DNA of 64,000 bases from an uncultured Chelatococcus sp. (GCA_937863995.1 CALMIK010000089.1:54511-118510); one strand, 5' to 3'; positions 29,184 through 39,283 are shown, counted from the stretch's first letter. A program made the numbers and translations. Notes: a model not told the origin generated them from the sequence alone.

Positions 29184-30713
29184 ATGCACGAAACCGACCG
29201 GGTCCTCGTCGTCGGCGCGGGTGTCGCCGGCCTTGCCGCCGCGCTCCGCCTCGCGCCCTTGCCGGTGACGGTCATCGCCGCGAGCGGGCTGGGCACGGGC
29301 GCCGCCACGGCGCTGGCGCAGGGCGGCATCGCGGCGGCGCTCGGAGCCGACGACGACGCCGAACGCCATGCCGAGGACACGCTCGCGGCGGGTGCGGGGC
29401 TGTCCGATCCCGATGTCGCGCTACGCGTCGCGCGGGCGGCTGCGGGCGCCATCAACTGGCTCTCCGGCCACGGCGCGCCGTTCGACCGCGACGCGGGCGG
29501 CGCGCTCCTGCTTGGCCTCGAGGCCGCCCATTGCCGCCGGCGCATCGTCCATGCCGGCGGCGACAAGACCGGCCTCGCCGTCCTGCAAACGCTGATCCGC
29601 GCCGCCGCAGGCGCGCCGCACGTCACCATCATCGAAAACCTGCGCGCCGACGCCCTGCTGCGCGATGCGGAAGGCCGCGTCATCGGCCTCACGGCCTCCA
29701 CGGCGTCCGGCGAAACGGTGACGCTGAGCGCCCGCGCGGTGGTGCTGGCGACGGGCGGATGCGGCGCGCTTTACGCCTCGACGACCAACCCGCTTTCCGC
29801 TACCGGCTCCGGCCTGGCGCTGGCGGCGCGGGCCGGCGCGGTGATGCGCGACATGGAGTTCGTGCAGTTCCACCCCACCGCCATCGCCGCGGGCGCCGAC
29901 CCGATGCCGCTCGCGACGGAGGCATTGCGCGGCGAGGGCGCGATCCTCGTCAATGAGCGCGGCGAGCGCTTCATGGCGGCGGTTTCGGGGCGTGAACTCG
30001 CGCCGCGCGACGTGGTGGCGCGCGCCATCTTCGCGCAGATCGCGGCGGGGCGGCAGGTGTTTCTCGATGCGCGCCTCGACGGGCTGGAACGGCGCTTTCC
30101 CGGCGTCGTCGCGCTGTGCCGCGCGCAGGGGATCGACCCGGTCCGGCAGCCGATCCCGGTGCGCCCCGGCGCGCATTATCACATGGGAGGCATTCGGGTC
30201 GACGCGGCCGGCCGCAGCTCTCTCGCCGGCCTTTGGGCCTGCGGCGAGGTCGCCTCCACCGGCCTGCATGGGGCGAACCGGCTCGCGAGCAATTCGCTGC
30301 TCGAGGCGCTCGCCTTCGCCGCATGGATCGCCGAGGACATCCACGGTCAAACCTGCATCCCCAACCCAGCCCAGCCCGCGCCTTTGCCCACACGTTGCAA
30401 CGCACCCGCGACGCGAGCGGAAATCCGTGCGCTGATGGACGCATCCGTGGGCGTGCTGCGCGACACCGACGGCCTTACCCGCGCCGTGCAACGGTTGCAC
30501 GTCCTCGCCGCCGATGGGGGCGATGACAGCGCCATCGTGGCGCTGATGGTGGCGACCGGCGCATTGCTGCGGGAGGAAAGCCGGGGCGGCCATTGCCGCG
30601 TCGATTTCCCGGCAACGGAGGCCATGGGCCGACACAGCGAGACCACGCTCGACGCCACCCTGCACATCGCCGACGCTCTTGCCGGCGCGCATCCCGCGCG
30701 GCGGGTGGCGTGA
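29184..30713 (+). CDS. nadB: L-aspartate oxidase
   Basis: A 509-residue flavoprotein that oxidises L-aspartate to iminoaspartate for NadA. The FAD dinucleotide loop GAGVAG is at residues 11-16, ALAQGGIAAAL follows near residue 48, HYHMGGIRVD near residue 332, and LHGANRLASNSLLEAL near residue 362 is the succinate-dehydrogenase/NadB signature. GGGGAAAC gives the ribosome binding site. It is the second gene of the operon and converges on the exonuclease-domain gene with 25 bases between stops. Confidence 0.95.
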   Translation: MHETDRVLVVGAGVAGLAAALRLAPLPVTVIAASGLGTGAATALAQGGIAAALGADDDAERHAEDTLAAGAGLSDPDVALRVARAAAGAINWLSGHGAPFDRDAGGALLLGLEAAHCRRRIVHAGGDKTGLAVLQTLIRAAAGAPHVTIIENLRADALLRDAEGRVIGLTASTASGETVTLSARAVVLATGGCGALYASTTNPLSATGSGLALAARAGAVMRDMEFVQFHPTAIAAGADPMPLATEALRGEGAILVNERGERFMAAVSGRELAPRDVVARAIFAQIAAGRQVFLDARLDGLERRFPGVVALCRAQGIDPVRQPIPVRPGAHYHMGGIRVDAAGRSSLAGLWACGEVASTGLHGANRLASNSLLEALAFAAWIAEDIHGQTCIPNPAQPAPLPTRCNAPATRAEIRALMDASVGVLRDTDGLTRAVQRLHVLAADGGDDSAIVALMVATGALLREESRGGHCRVDFPATEAMGRHSETTLDATLHIADALAGAHPARRVA

Positions 30714-30738
30714 ACGCCAGGCTTCGTTATGACGAACG

Positions 30739-32853
30739 TCAGTACTTAAGCCGTGCGTAAACCGAATCCGCCGAGGCCGCCCGCGCCTCGCCCAGCGTGT
30801 TGACGCCTTTTCGGGCAAGGAGCGGCAGCAGTTTCAAAAAGATGGCGGCGGTGGTGAGCGCATCGCCTCTGGCGCTGTGGCGGGCGGCCACCGCGATGCC
30901 GAGCCTCGCCGCCATCGCCTCCAGGCCATGCGCCTCCTCGTGCGGATGCACGATGGACGCCAGCAGCAGCGTGTCGAGCACCGGCTGATCGAAGCGGATG
31001 CCGGTCGCGGCCTCCTTCATTTGCAGGAAGCGCATGTCGAAGGCCACGTTGTGCCCCACCAGCACGGTGTCGGCGGCGAACGCGCGGAACGCGGGCAGCA
31101 CCTCGCCGATGGGCGGCTGGCCGCGCACCATGGCGGGCGTGATGCCGTGGATCGGGATCGATTCCTCCGGGATGGACCGGCGCGGGTCGACGAGCCGCTC
31201 GAAGCACTCGCCATCGAGCAGCCGCCCGTTGACGATGCGCGTCGCGCCGATCTGGATGATCTCGTCGCCGCCGGCGGGGTCGAGCCCGGTCGTCTCGGTG
31301 TCGAACACGGTGTAGCTGATCTCGGCCAGCAGCCGCTCGTCGAGCGCCCGGCTACCGGCATCCGCCCTGAACAGGTCGAAATCGTAATAGACGGGGCGCG
31401 CGCCTGCGGGCGTGATTTCCGGCGCGCCGGGGGCGAGCGGCAGCAGGAAGCGCACGAAGCGCTCATCGCCTTCGCGCCCGAACCACACCTCGCCGCCGTG
31501 CCGTTCCGCCACGTCGCGCACGGTGAGCGGCAGGCGCTGGTCGCCCACCTGCAGCGGCTCGGTCTGCCAGCCTGCCGGCAAATCCGGCTCGCCGCCGCGC
31601 CACAACAGGTCGAGATGCGCCCGCGCCCCGGCGCGCCTCAGGCGCAGCGACACCCGCCGCTCCGGTCCGCCCGTCCCCCGCCGCGCGGAGAGCGACGCCA
31701 GCGCGCTGATGACGGCGAAGCTGTCGACCCGCAGCCACAGTGCGCCGCGCTCATCCCCCTCGCTCCCGGCGTCGATGCCGGTCGCCGCCGCGATCCTGCG
31801 CGCCGCCGCCGCCAGCAAATCCGCGCCCAGCATGTCCTGCAGGGGCCAGCGGCCCTTCAGGTCGGCGGAGGCGTCGGAGGCCAGCGTTTCCAGCCGCGCG
31901 CTCATGGCCGCCACCTCGTCGCGCACCACCGCCTGGAAACGCGCCCGCTCCTCCTCCGCGATGTCGGGATAGTCGAGCACGTCGAGCGCCGCCTGCATGG
32001 CCGCGAGCGATGCCCGGCTGGCTTCGGTCAGCGCCAGCAGCCGCGCGTCGCGGCCCGCATGCGCGCGCTGATCCTCGGTGATGTCGTCGATCAGCAGCAC
32101 GAATCCGGTGAGGTCCGCCGTGTCGTCGCCCGCCGGGCGCACGCCCGCCATGCCGACGCGCAGCAGGTGGCCGTCCGGCATGCCGGTGACGAAGCGCGCC
32201 GGCGCGCCGCCCACCGTTCCCCTCTCCAGCGCCTCGCGCGCATGGGCGATGAGCGCGCCGTCCAGCAGCGTCTCCACGGATCGCCCCAGTCCCACCGTGC
32301 CGCCGTGCGGCGCGAACAGCGCGTGGCTGCGCTGGTTGTAGAACAGGATGCGTCCGTCGAGATTGCAGACGATGACGCCCTGTTCCAGCTCCGCCATCAG
32401 CGCCGCGAGCTGGTCGCGCTGGTAGGCGGTGGCGGCGCTCGCCGCGCTCACGCGCTCGTCCGTCTCGCGGCGCAGCGCGCGGTTGGAGGCGGCGAGCGCG
32501 TTGACGGCGTCGGTCAGGGCGCGCACCGTGGCGTTTCCGGCCGCGGGAATAGCCGGCGCGAGCGGGTCGCCCGCAAGCACGCCGGTGGCGTCGGCAAGCC
32601 GCGCCGGCGCGGCGACGAAACCCTCATACAGATGAAACAGGCCGAAAGCCGCTGCTCCCGCCGCCGCAAGCCACCACACCACGAGCACCGGCGCCTGCCC
32701 CGTGAGCGCAGCAAGCACCGCCGGCTGGGCCGAGGCATCCGCCCCGGCGATCACCAGAAGCAGCGCCACGATCTCCCACGCCGCCAGCAGCAGGGCGGGC
32801 GCGGCGAGCAACAGCGGCAGCCGGAAGCGCGACAGGCGGCTTGCATGCGTCAC
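30739..32853 (-). CDS. Membrane PAS/kinase-like protein fused to a DEDDh exonuclease domain
   Basis: A 704-residue multidomain protein. Two membrane helices (about residues 10-75) are followed by a HAMP-like linker, a PAS domain (LEQGVIVCNLDGRILFYNQRS), a helical dimerisation-like segment and a remnant ATPase-like domain (ERHGGEVWFGREG). The C-terminal domain is a complete DnaQ-type 3'-5' exonuclease: FDTETTGL (Asp518, Glu520), VGHNVAFDMRFL, and RHSARGDA (His659, Asp664). The dimerisation helix reads TEASRASLAAMQAALDVL with no His at the usual phospho-site, so it is probably not an active kinase. The start is GTG 32853, overlapping the response-regulator stop (GTGA). It is the last gene of the actP operon. 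Confidence 0.85.
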   Translation of the reverse strand: MTHASRLSRFRLPLLLAAPALLLAAWEIVALLLVIAGADASAQPAVLAALTGQAPVLVVWWLAAAGAAAFGLFHLYEGFVAAPARLADATGVLAGDPLAPAIPAAGNATVRALTDAVNALAASNRALRRETDERVSAASAATAYQRDQLAALMAELEQGVIVCNLDGRILFYNQRSHALFAPHGGTVGLGRSVETLLDGALIAHAREALERGTVGGAPARFVTGMPDGHLLRVGMAGVRPAGDDTADLTGFVLLIDDITEDQRAHAGRDARLLALTEASRASLAAMQAALDVLDYPDIAEEERARFQAVVRDEVAAMSARLETLASDASADLKGRWPLQDMLGADLLAAAARRIAAATGIDAGSEGDERGALWLRVDSFAVISALASLSARRGTGGPERRVSLRLRRAGARAHLDLLWRGGEPDLPAGWQTEPLQVGDQRLPLTVRDVAERHGGEVWFGREGDERFVRFLLPLAPGAPEITPAGARPVYYDFDLFRADAGSRALDERLLAEISYTVFDTETTGLDPAGGDEIIQIGATRIVNGRLLDGECFERLVDPRRSIPEESIPIHGITPAMVRGQPPIGEVLPAFRAFAADTVLVGHNVAFDMRFLQMKEAATGIRFDQPVLDTLLLASIVHPHEEAHGLEAMAARLGIAVAARHSARGDALTTAAIFLKLLPLLARKGVNTLGEARAASADSVYARLKY

Positions 32854-33215
32854 GTCAGCATCTCCCGCACGCGCTCCAGCAGCTCGCGGGTGGCGAACGG
32901 CTTGGTGACATAGGCGTCTGCGCCGGCGCCGAGCCCGCGCGCCACGTCCGTCTCGCGTCCCTTGGCGGTCAGCATCAGGATGCGGGTCGTGGCGATGCCG
33001 GGATCGGCCCGCACCGCCTCGCACACGTCGAACCCGGACAGCTCCGGCATGGTGGCGTCGAGCAGCACGAGCGACGGCTTCTCGCTGCGGATGAGCGCCA
33101 GCGCCTCCCTGCCGTCGCGCGCCACCAGCACGCGGTGGCCCTCGCGCTTCATCATGAACTCGAGCGAAACGACGATGTTCGGTTCGTCGTCGGCGATCAG
33201 CACGGTGGCGTTCAT
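32850..33215 (-). CDS. Receiver-only response regulator
   Basis: A 121-residue single receiver domain. Asp9/Asp10 (ADDEP) bind metal, Asp53 (LLDATMPELSG) is the phospho-acceptor, and Lys in VTKPF completes the active site. There is no output domain, unlike the LuxR-type partners CrbR/ErdR of similar sensor kinases in gammaproteobacteria. The start ATG overlaps the sensor-kinase stop by 4 bases and its stop overlaps the next GTG start. It is presumably phosphorylated by the kinase encoded directly upstream. Confidence 0.92.
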   Translation of the reverse strand: MNATVLIADDEPNIVVSLEFMMKREGHRVLVARDGREALALIRSEKPSLVLLDATMPELSGFDVCEAVRADPGIATTRILMLTAKGRETDVARGLGAGADAYVTKPFATRELLERVREMLT

Positions 33216-35914
33216 TGTTCTGTCCTCCCCGCTTCCGCTGCTTCCGGCGCTGCGGGCAGCGGCAGCCGAAACCCGAAGCATGCACCCCCGCCCGCGTCCG
33301 GTTCAAGCCACATTTCGCCGCCCAGATGATTGACGATGCGGCGGCTGATCGGCAGCCCGAGTCCGGTGCCGGAAGGGCGCGTCAACGCGTCGCCGCCCTG
33401 GCGAAAACGGTCGAACACATGGGCGCGGTCGGCGGGCGGAACGCCGGGGCCGTTGTCGCGCACCCGCACCTCGAGATGGCGCGCGCCCACGGTGAGCGTC
33501 ACGTCGATGCGCCCCCGGCCCTCGGGCACGAACTTGGCGGCGTTCGACAGCAGATTCAGCAGCACCTGCGTCAGCCTGTCGGCGTCGGCGCGCACGGGCG
33601 GCACGCTCGCGGGCAGGTCCGCCACCACCTCGGTGCCGCGCTCCGCGAACAGCGCGCCCATCGCGCCGATGCTGGAGACGATCAGCGCCCGCAGGTCCAC
33701 ATCGCTGTTCTGCCACTCCGCCTGGCCCGATTCGAGCTTCGCCATGTCGAGCACCTGGTTCACCAGCCGGCTTAGCCGCTCGCTCTCCGCTACCACGATG
33801 CGCAGGAACGCGTCGCGCTGCGCGTCGTCCATGTCGGGCGTGTCCAGCATCAACTCGCTCAGCGCGCGGATGGAGGTCAGCGGCGTCCGCAACTCGTGGG
33901 TGACGGAGGAAATGAAGTCGTCCTTGAGCTGGTCGAGGCTCTTGAGTTTCTCGTTGGCGGCGCGCAGCTCCGTCGCCTCGTGGAGGATGGCGATGACATC
34001 GTCGAGGCCGAGCGCCTCCTCCTCCACCACCGACGCCACCAGCACCCGCGCCGAAGCGGAGCCGACCGCGCCGGCGAGACGGCGCTCGACCCGGTCGACA
34101 AGACGCGCGTCCGCGAGCGCTCCGCCCGCCGCAACCTCCGCACCGCCGGCGAACAGCACGCCGCCGCGCTCCGTGCCGAGCACCCGGACGCTGAGCGCCC
34201 GCAAGTCCGCGATGCGCGCCCTGCCGCGCCAGAACACCGGCGCCTCGCCGCCATCGTGGTGACGCTTCATGATGTCGACGAACAGCAGCGCCTGGCTGGT
34301 TTCGCGCGCGCCGGGCGCCCGCCACAGCGACAATCCCACATAAAGGCCGATGTTGACGAGCAGGCTCCAGAACAGCGCATGCGTTATATTGTCGAGCCCC
34401 GCGACTCCGAACAGCGCCTCGGGCGCGAGCAGATCGAGCCGCCACGGCCCATGGGCGACGAAGTCGGCCGATATCCAGCCCGAGCGCGCGAACGACGGCA
34501 GCATCAGTGTGTACGCCCACACGACGAAGCCGCCCGTCAGCCCCCCCAGCGCGCCAAGCCGCGTGCCGCCCTTCCAGTACATGCCGCCGAGCAGCGCGGG
34601 CGCGAACTGCGCCACCGCCGCGAAGCTGATGAGCCCGATGCTCACCAGCTCGTGCGCGCCGCCAGCCACGCGGAAATAGACGTAGCCGAGCAGCAGGATG
34701 GCGACGATCGACACGCGGCGGATGTTGAGCAGCAGCCCCGTCAGCTCGCCGCCCGCCCGCGCCCCGAAGCCGCGCCAGCGGAACAGCGCCGGCATCACCA
34801 GATCGTTGCACACCATGGTGGAGACGGCGACCGTTTCCACGATGAGCATGGCGGTGGCCGCCGACAACCCGCCGACATAGACGAGCAGCGCCAGCGCCCG
34901 CGCGCCCTCCGCCAGCGGCAGCAGCAGCACGAACGTGTCGGCGTTGACGGGCGCCGCGCCGAAGTAAAGCTCGCCGCCGATGGCGATGGGCAGCACGAAC
35001 AGGTTGATGAGGAAAAGATAGGCCGGAAACACCCAGGCGGCGCGCTTGAGGTGGCGCTCGTCCACGCATTCGACCACCATCATCTGGAACTGGCGCGGCA
35101 GCAGCAGCACCGACAGCGTGGCCAGCAGGATCATCGCGAACCATTGCGCGTGCGCGAAGCCGCCTGCGCCGCTGCCGGCGCCGAGCCGCCCGAGGTCGCG
35201 CAACTCCGGCACTTGCTGCGCCCGCGCCCATATGTCGGCCGGACCGGCGAACAGCCCCCACGTGACGAACACGCCCACGGCCAGAAACGCCGCCAGCTTC
35301 ACCACCGATTCGAAGGCGATCGCCGCCACCATGCCCTCGTGGCGTTCGGCGGTGTCGAGATGGCGGGTGCCAAACAGGATGGTGAAAGCGGCAAGCGCCA
35401 GCGCGACGTAAAGCGCCGTGTCCCGCCACCAGGCGGTCGCTCCATAGGCCGGCGCCGCCTCGCCGGCGGGCGCGGCCGTCATCAGCGCGTAGCCCGTCGA
35501 CACCGCCTCAAGCTGCAGCGCGATGTAGGGCAGGATGCCGACCACCGTGATGAGCGTCACCAGCGCCGCGAGCAGCGGACTCTTGCCATAGCGGCTGGCG
35601 ATGAAATCAGCGATGGAAGTGATGCGATAGGTGCGGGCGATGCGGATCATCCGCAGCACCACGACGCCAGCGAGCAGCATCGCCAACATCGGCCCGAGAT
35701 AGGTCGGCAGGAACCACACGCCGCTCTTCGCCGCTTGCCCCACACTGCCGAAGTAGGTCCACGCGGTGCAGTACACCCCGAGCGACAGGCCATAGACCAG
35801 CCCGTTGTCGATGAGCGAGCGCCCCGCCGCCGCGCGCCGCTCCGCAATCGCCGCCACCGCGAAGAGCAGCAGCAGGTAGCCGAACGACAGGCCGAGGATG
35901 AGCGGAGCGGACAT
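33212..35914 (-). CDS. Sodium/solute-symporter-type sensor histidine kinase (CrbS-like)
   Basis: A 900-residue membrane sensor. Residues 1-560 form a complete SSS-family transporter domain with about 13 helices (for example CTAWTYFGSVGQAAKSG). A linker of about 100 residues follows, then HisKA with SSVTHELRTPLTS (His673), and HATPase with LLNLLSNAAKF, DNGPGVP and GTGLGLPISRRI. This is the layout of CrbS/MxtR, which senses acetate-related substrates and controls acs. The STAC linker typical of some members is not obvious. It sits in an operon with actP, DUF485 and DUF294 genes, which supports an acetate or short-acid role; the actual ligand is inferred. Confidence 0.92.
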   Translation of the reverse strand: MSAPLILGLSFGYLLLLFAVAAIAERRAAAGRSLIDNGLVYGLSLGVYCTAWTYFGSVGQAAKSGVWFLPTYLGPMLAMLLAGVVVLRMIRIARTYRITSIADFIASRYGKSPLLAALVTLITVVGILPYIALQLEAVSTGYALMTAAPAGEAAPAYGATAWWRDTALYVALALAAFTILFGTRHLDTAERHEGMVAAIAFESVVKLAAFLAVGVFVTWGLFAGPADIWARAQQVPELRDLGRLGAGSGAGGFAHAQWFAMILLATLSVLLLPRQFQMMVVECVDERHLKRAAWVFPAYLFLINLFVLPIAIGGELYFGAAPVNADTFVLLLPLAEGARALALLVYVGGLSAATAMLIVETVAVSTMVCNDLVMPALFRWRGFGARAGGELTGLLLNIRRVSIVAILLLGYVYFRVAGGAHELVSIGLISFAAVAQFAPALLGGMYWKGGTRLGALGGLTGGFVVWAYTLMLPSFARSGWISADFVAHGPWRLDLLAPEALFGVAGLDNITHALFWSLLVNIGLYVGLSLWRAPGARETSQALLFVDIMKRHHDGGEAPVFWRGRARIADLRALSVRVLGTERGGVLFAGGAEVAAGGALADARLVDRVERRLAGAVGSASARVLVASVVEEEALGLDDVIAILHEATELRAANEKLKSLDQLKDDFISSVTHELRTPLTSIRALSELMLDTPDMDDAQRDAFLRIVVAESERLSRLVNQVLDMAKLESGQAEWQNSDVDLRALIVSSIGAMGALFAERGTEVVADLPASVPPVRADADRLTQVLLNLLSNAAKFVPEGRGRIDVTLTVGARHLEVRVRDNGPGVPPADRAHVFDRFRQGGDALTRPSGTGLGLPISRRIVNHLGGEMWLEPDAGGGACFGFRLPLPAAPEAAEAGRTEQ

Positions 35915-35920
35915 CGTGCC

Positions 35921-36139
35921 TCAGCCTCCGTCCGGGCGCCGGCGCACCGGGCGCGCCTCCCCGATGAGGGCGACGAGCGCGATCAGCACAGCCCAGATGC
36001 CGAACAGCGCCACCGGCAGCAGCGGCAGGCCGGCCACCGTGACATCCCGATCCCAGACGAGGATCAGCGGGAAGTTCAGCAGCAGCACGGCGGCGACGCA
36101 CGGCACGAGCGCCAGGCGCGTATTGCGTTTCCGGTTCAT
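35921..36139 (-). CDS. Small two-helix membrane protein next to the sensor kinase
   Basis: A 72-residue protein with a basic N-terminus (MNRKRNTR), two predicted membrane helices (VPCVAAVLLLNFPLILVW and LLPVALFGIWAVLIALVALIG) and a basic tail. It ends 6 bases before the sensor-kinase start and begins 9 bases after the DUF294 stop, so it belongs to the same operon. Small proteins at this position are usual beside SSS-type kinases and may be accessory subunits. The function is unknown. Confidence 0.8.
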   Translation of the reverse strand: MNRKRNTRLALVPCVAAVLLLNFPLILVWDRDVTVAGLPLLPVALFGIWAVLIALVALIGEARPVRRRPDGG

Positions 36140-36148
36140 CGCATCCCC

Positions 36149-37279
36149 TCAGAGCACGTCGAGCCGGAAATGCAGCCCGAGCCACTGGCGGAAACGGCGG
36201 ATGATGGCGAGCGCGTCCGTCAGCGTCTGCCGGTCGAGCGTGCCGAGATCCTCCAGGCGCACCATGGTGTCGGGCGCATGCCCTTCCGCCATCTGGCGCA
36301 GGTTGGCGGAAAGCTTCAGCCCCATCAGGAAGTGCAGCACATCGGCGAGGTCGCGGGCAAGCTGCGTGTCGATATGCCCGCCCGCCTCCAGCGCCGCCAG
36401 CCGCGCCACCGTCGACGTGCCGCCCGTGCGGTACTCCAGCGCCAGCGCCCGCACGCCGTGCACCAGCGGGAACAGGCCGCGCTTCTTCAGATCGACCTGC
36501 GTCGCCGCGCGCCCCGACAGCCCCGGCAGCCGCGACCACCAGCCGCCGCTGTCGAACTGGCCGATGGCGGCGGCGAAACGGGCGTAGTAACCGTCGTCGC
36601 CCACCAGCAGCGCATCGATGCGCGCGCGCACCGCGTCGAGCAGCGTCACGTCGCCGGTGACCGCCTCCGCGTCGAGCAGGATGGCGAGATGCATCGGCCC
36701 GTCCGGGTCGCCGCCGTGAATCCAGCGCGCCACCGTCGCGCCGAAATCCGTCACCGACTGGCGCCACAGCGGCCGGCTCAGCATGATGCCGCCGGGGCAC
36801 GGCGGATATCCCATGCCGATCAGCGCATCGGTGAACGCCTGCGTCACCTTTTCAAGATCGGGGTGGGAAAAGCCGTCGCGCAGCAGCAGGGCGTTGTCCT
36901 GGTCGGTCTTGACGATCTGCTCGCCCCGCCCCTCGCTGCCCATGACGATGAGGCAGGAATTGTCGCGCAACGCCTCGGGCGCGAGAAGCTGCCACAGCCG
37001 CTCGAAAATCCGGCGGTTGAGCGCGCCCACGAGCCGCGCGATGATATCGACTCTCACGCCATCGGCATGCAGCTCGACAATGAGGCCGTCCGCCCGCCTC
37101 GCCGCCGCTCGCAGCGCGACGGTGTCGGGTGCGGCGGCGATGACGTCCAGCTGCCGACGCACGAAACCGGCCCACCCCGCATCGGAGGGACCGGTGTCGT
37201 CGATACCGGGATCGCCCCCCGCCGGCGTGTTGTCCGGCGGGAGGCGATGCGTGTCAGTGCGAGGAGGCTTGGGCGGCAC
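36149..37279 (-). CDS. DUF294 putative nucleotidyltransferase
   Basis: A protein of about 376 residues with the nucleotidyltransferase-like signature [20 protein letters not shown] (Gly-Ser followed by paired Asp residues), then the DUF294 C-terminal helical domain ([17 protein letters not shown]). Family members in acetate loci often carry N-terminal cyclic-nucleotide-binding and CBS domains; these are absent here, leaving an N-terminal stretch rich in Pro and Asp. The start is uncertain: GTG 37279 or TTG 37282, both overlapping the actP 3' end. The tight linkage to actP and the sensor kinase suggests a signalling role, but activity is unproven. Confidence 0.8.
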   Translation of the reverse strand: MPPKPPRTDTHRLPPDNTPAGGDPGIDDTGPSDAGWAGFVRRQLDVIAAAPDTVALRAAARRADGLIVELHADGVRVDIIARLVGALNRRIFERLWQLLAPEALRDNSCLIVMGSEGRGEQIVKTDQDNALLLRDGFSHPDLEKVTQAFTDALIGMGYPPCPGGIMLSRPLWRQSVTDFGATVARWIHGGDPDGPMHLAILLDAEAVTGDVTLLDAVRARIDALLVGDDGYYARFAAAIGQFDSGGWWSRLPGLSGRAATQVDLKKRGLFPLVHGVRALALEYRTGGTSTVARLAALEAGGHIDTQLARDLADVLHFLMGLKLSANLRQMAEGHAPDTMVRLEDLGTLDRQTLTDALAIIRRFRQWLGLHFRLDVL

Positions 37280-38978
37280 CAATGCCCGTCTCCGAGCGAA
37301 CCTGCTGCGCCAGGAAGCCGTCGCGGTCGATCTGGCCGCGCTTGCTGCGGTCGATCACGGAGAACAGCCAGATGCCCACGAAGCCGATGGTCATCGAGAA
37401 CAGCGCCGGCGAGGTATAGGGGAACGGCGCGGAACCGGCCGGGTTGCCGAGCGTGGTTTCCCACACCGAAGGCGACAGCACGGTGAGCACCACCGACGAG
37501 ATCAGGCCGAGGAAGCCGCCGACCACCGCGCCGAGCGTCGTCGTGCCCTTCCACAGGATGGAGAGGAACAGCACCGGGAAGTTGGCCGACGCCGCGATGG
37601 CGAAGGCGAGCGACACCATGAACGCGATGTTCTGCTTCTCGAAGGCGATGCCGAGCACGACAGCCAGCAGGCCGAGCGTCAACGTGGTGATGCGCGACAC
37701 CCTGAGTTCTGACGCGCTGTCGGCCTTGCCGCCCTTGAGCACCGTCGAGTAGATGTCGTGCGACACGGCGGATGCGCCCGACAGCGTCAGCCCCGCCACC
37801 ACCGCGAGGATGGTCGCGAAGGCCACGGCCGAGATGAAGCCGAGGAAGATATTGCCGCCGACAGCATGCGCCAGGTGGACCGCCGCCATGTTGTTGCCGC
37901 CCACGAGAGTGCCGTTCGCCTGGAGGAACTCGGGGTTGGTCAGCACGAAGGTGATGGCGCCGAAGCCGATGATGAAGGTCAGCAGGTAGAAGTAGCCGAT
38001 CCAGCCCGTCGCCCACATCACCGACTTGCGCGCTTCCTTGGCGCTGGGCACGGTGAAGAAGCGCATCAGGATGTGCGGCAGGCCGGCGGTGCCGAACATC
38101 AGCGCCATGCCGAAGGAGATGGCCGAGATCGGATCGGTGATGAACGTGCCCGGCGCCATGATCGACAGGCCCTTGGCGCGCGCGTCCTCGGGGCTGAGGC
38201 CCGTGCCGGCGGCGATGTTGGCCTTGATGTCGACGGCGGCCGCGAACAGGCGCTCGGGGCTGAAGCCGTAGTGCCACAGCACGGAAGCTGCCATGAAGGT
38301 CGCGCCGCCGAGCAGCAGGCAGGCCTTGATGATCTGCACCCAGGTGGTGGCCGTCATGCCGCCGAACAGCACGTACACCATCATCAGCGCGCCGACGATC
38401 ACCACGGCGATCCAGTATTCGAGCCCGAACAGCAGCTTGATGAGCTGGCCCGCGCCGACCATCTGCGCGATGAGGTAGAAGGCGACGACGACAAGCGTGC
38501 CCGACGCGGCGAAGATGCGCACCGGCGTCTGGGCGAAGCGGAAGGCGGCGACGTCGGCGAAGGTGAACTTGCCGAGGTTGCGCAGGCGCTCCGCCATCAG
38601 GAAGGTGATGATCGGCCAGCCGACGAGGAAGCCGATGGAGTAGATGAGACCGTCGTAGCCCGAGGCCATGACGGCGGCCGAAATGCCGAGGAACGACGCC
38701 GCCGACATGTAGTCGCCCGCGATCGCGAGGCCGTTCTGGAAGCCGGTGATGCCGCCGCCGGCGGTGTAGAAGTCGGCCGCGGACTTGGTGCGTCCGGCCG
38801 CCCACTTGGTGATGTAGAGCGTCGCCAGCACGAAGACGGCGAACATGATGATCGCGGTCCAGTTGGTGGGCTGGCGCTCCGCGGTGCCGAGATCGGGCGC
38901 GGCGAGGGCCAGCGTCGGCGCGGCGACGAGTGCTGCGATGGACAGGGTCCGGAACAGGTTGTTAACGAAACGGCTCAT
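37254..38978 (-). CDS. actP: Cation/acetate symporter
   Basis: A 574-residue sodium:solute symporter of the ActP branch that takes up acetate and related short acids. An N-terminal signal-like helix ([17 protein letters not shown]) precedes the SSS core. Conserved blocks include [30 protein letters not shown], split around its GDYMSAASF core, and [14 protein letters not shown]. The ATG overlaps the DUF485 stop by 4 bases, the usual yjcH-actP arrangement. A Pat-like acetyltransferase gene lies elsewhere in this window; no acs gene is present. Confidence 0.95.
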   Translation of the reverse strand: MSRFVNNLFRTLSIAALVAAPTLALAAPDLGTAERQPTNWTAIIMFAVFVLATLYITKWAAGRTKSAADFYTAGGGITGFQNGLAIAGDYMSAASFLGISAAVMASGYDGLIYSIGFLVGWPIITFLMAERLRNLGKFTFADVAAFRFAQTPVRIFAASGTLVVVAFYLIAQMVGAGQLIKLLFGLEYWIAVVIVGALMMVYVLFGGMTATTWVQIIKACLLLGGATFMAASVLWHYGFSPERLFAAAVDIKANIAAGTGLSPEDARAKGLSIMAPGTFITDPISAISFGMALMFGTAGLPHILMRFFTVPSAKEARKSVMWATGWIGYFYLLTFIIGFGAITFVLTNPEFLQANGTLVGGNNMAAVHLAHAVGGNIFLGFISAVAFATILAVVAGLTLSGASAVSHDIYSTVLKGGKADSASELRVSRITTLTLGLLAVVLGIAFEKQNIAFMVSLAFAIAASANFPVLFLSILWKGTTTLGAVVGGFLGLISSVVLTVLSPSVWETTLGNPAGSAPFPYTSPALFSMTIGFVGIWLFSVIDRSKRGQIDRDGFLAQQVRSETGIGAAQASSH

Positions 38979-39283
38979 TTCAGCGCCTCCTGCCTGACTT
39001 TCTCCGTCAGCACGTCGAACTCGCTGTTGGCGCGGCGCACGTAGATGGCGGTGACCACGATGGTGAACACGATGACGCCGAGACCGACCGGAATGCCGAG
39101 CGTCATCACGCCGGTGCCGAGCGGGATGGCCAGCAGGTTCTTGCCGAACGCGACCAGCAGGATGAAGCCGTAGTACACGATCAGGGTGGCGATCGTGAGC
39201 GCCCAGCCGAAACTGGATCGCGTCGTTTTAAGCCGTTGATAATTGGGGTCGGCCGCGATGCGCGCGGCCAGGGAAGTGTCCAT
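38975..39283 (-). CDS. yjcH: DUF485 membrane protein (YjcH-like)
   Basis: A 102-residue inner-membrane protein with two helices ([21 protein letters not shown] and [21 protein letters not shown]). It belongs to the DUF485 family, which accompanies acetate permease ActP. ATG 39283 is preferred over an in-frame upstream start because GGAGGAC lies just before it. It is the first gene of the seven-gene acetate-type operon that runs down to 30739. Its exact role beside ActP is not established. Confidence 0.9.
   Translation of the reverse strand: MDTSLAARIAADPNYQRLKTTRSSFGWALTIATLIVYYGFILLVAFGKNLLAIPLGTGVMTLGIPVGLGVIVFTIVVTAIYVRRANSEFDVLTEKVRQEALK

Noticed and set aside
33896..37486. A very long open frame on the plus strand opposite the sensor-kinase, DUF294 and actP genes.
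   Set aside because: It is Arg/His/Gln-rich low-complexity sequence produced by the high GC third positions of the genes on the other strand, and it spans several well-recognised genes.
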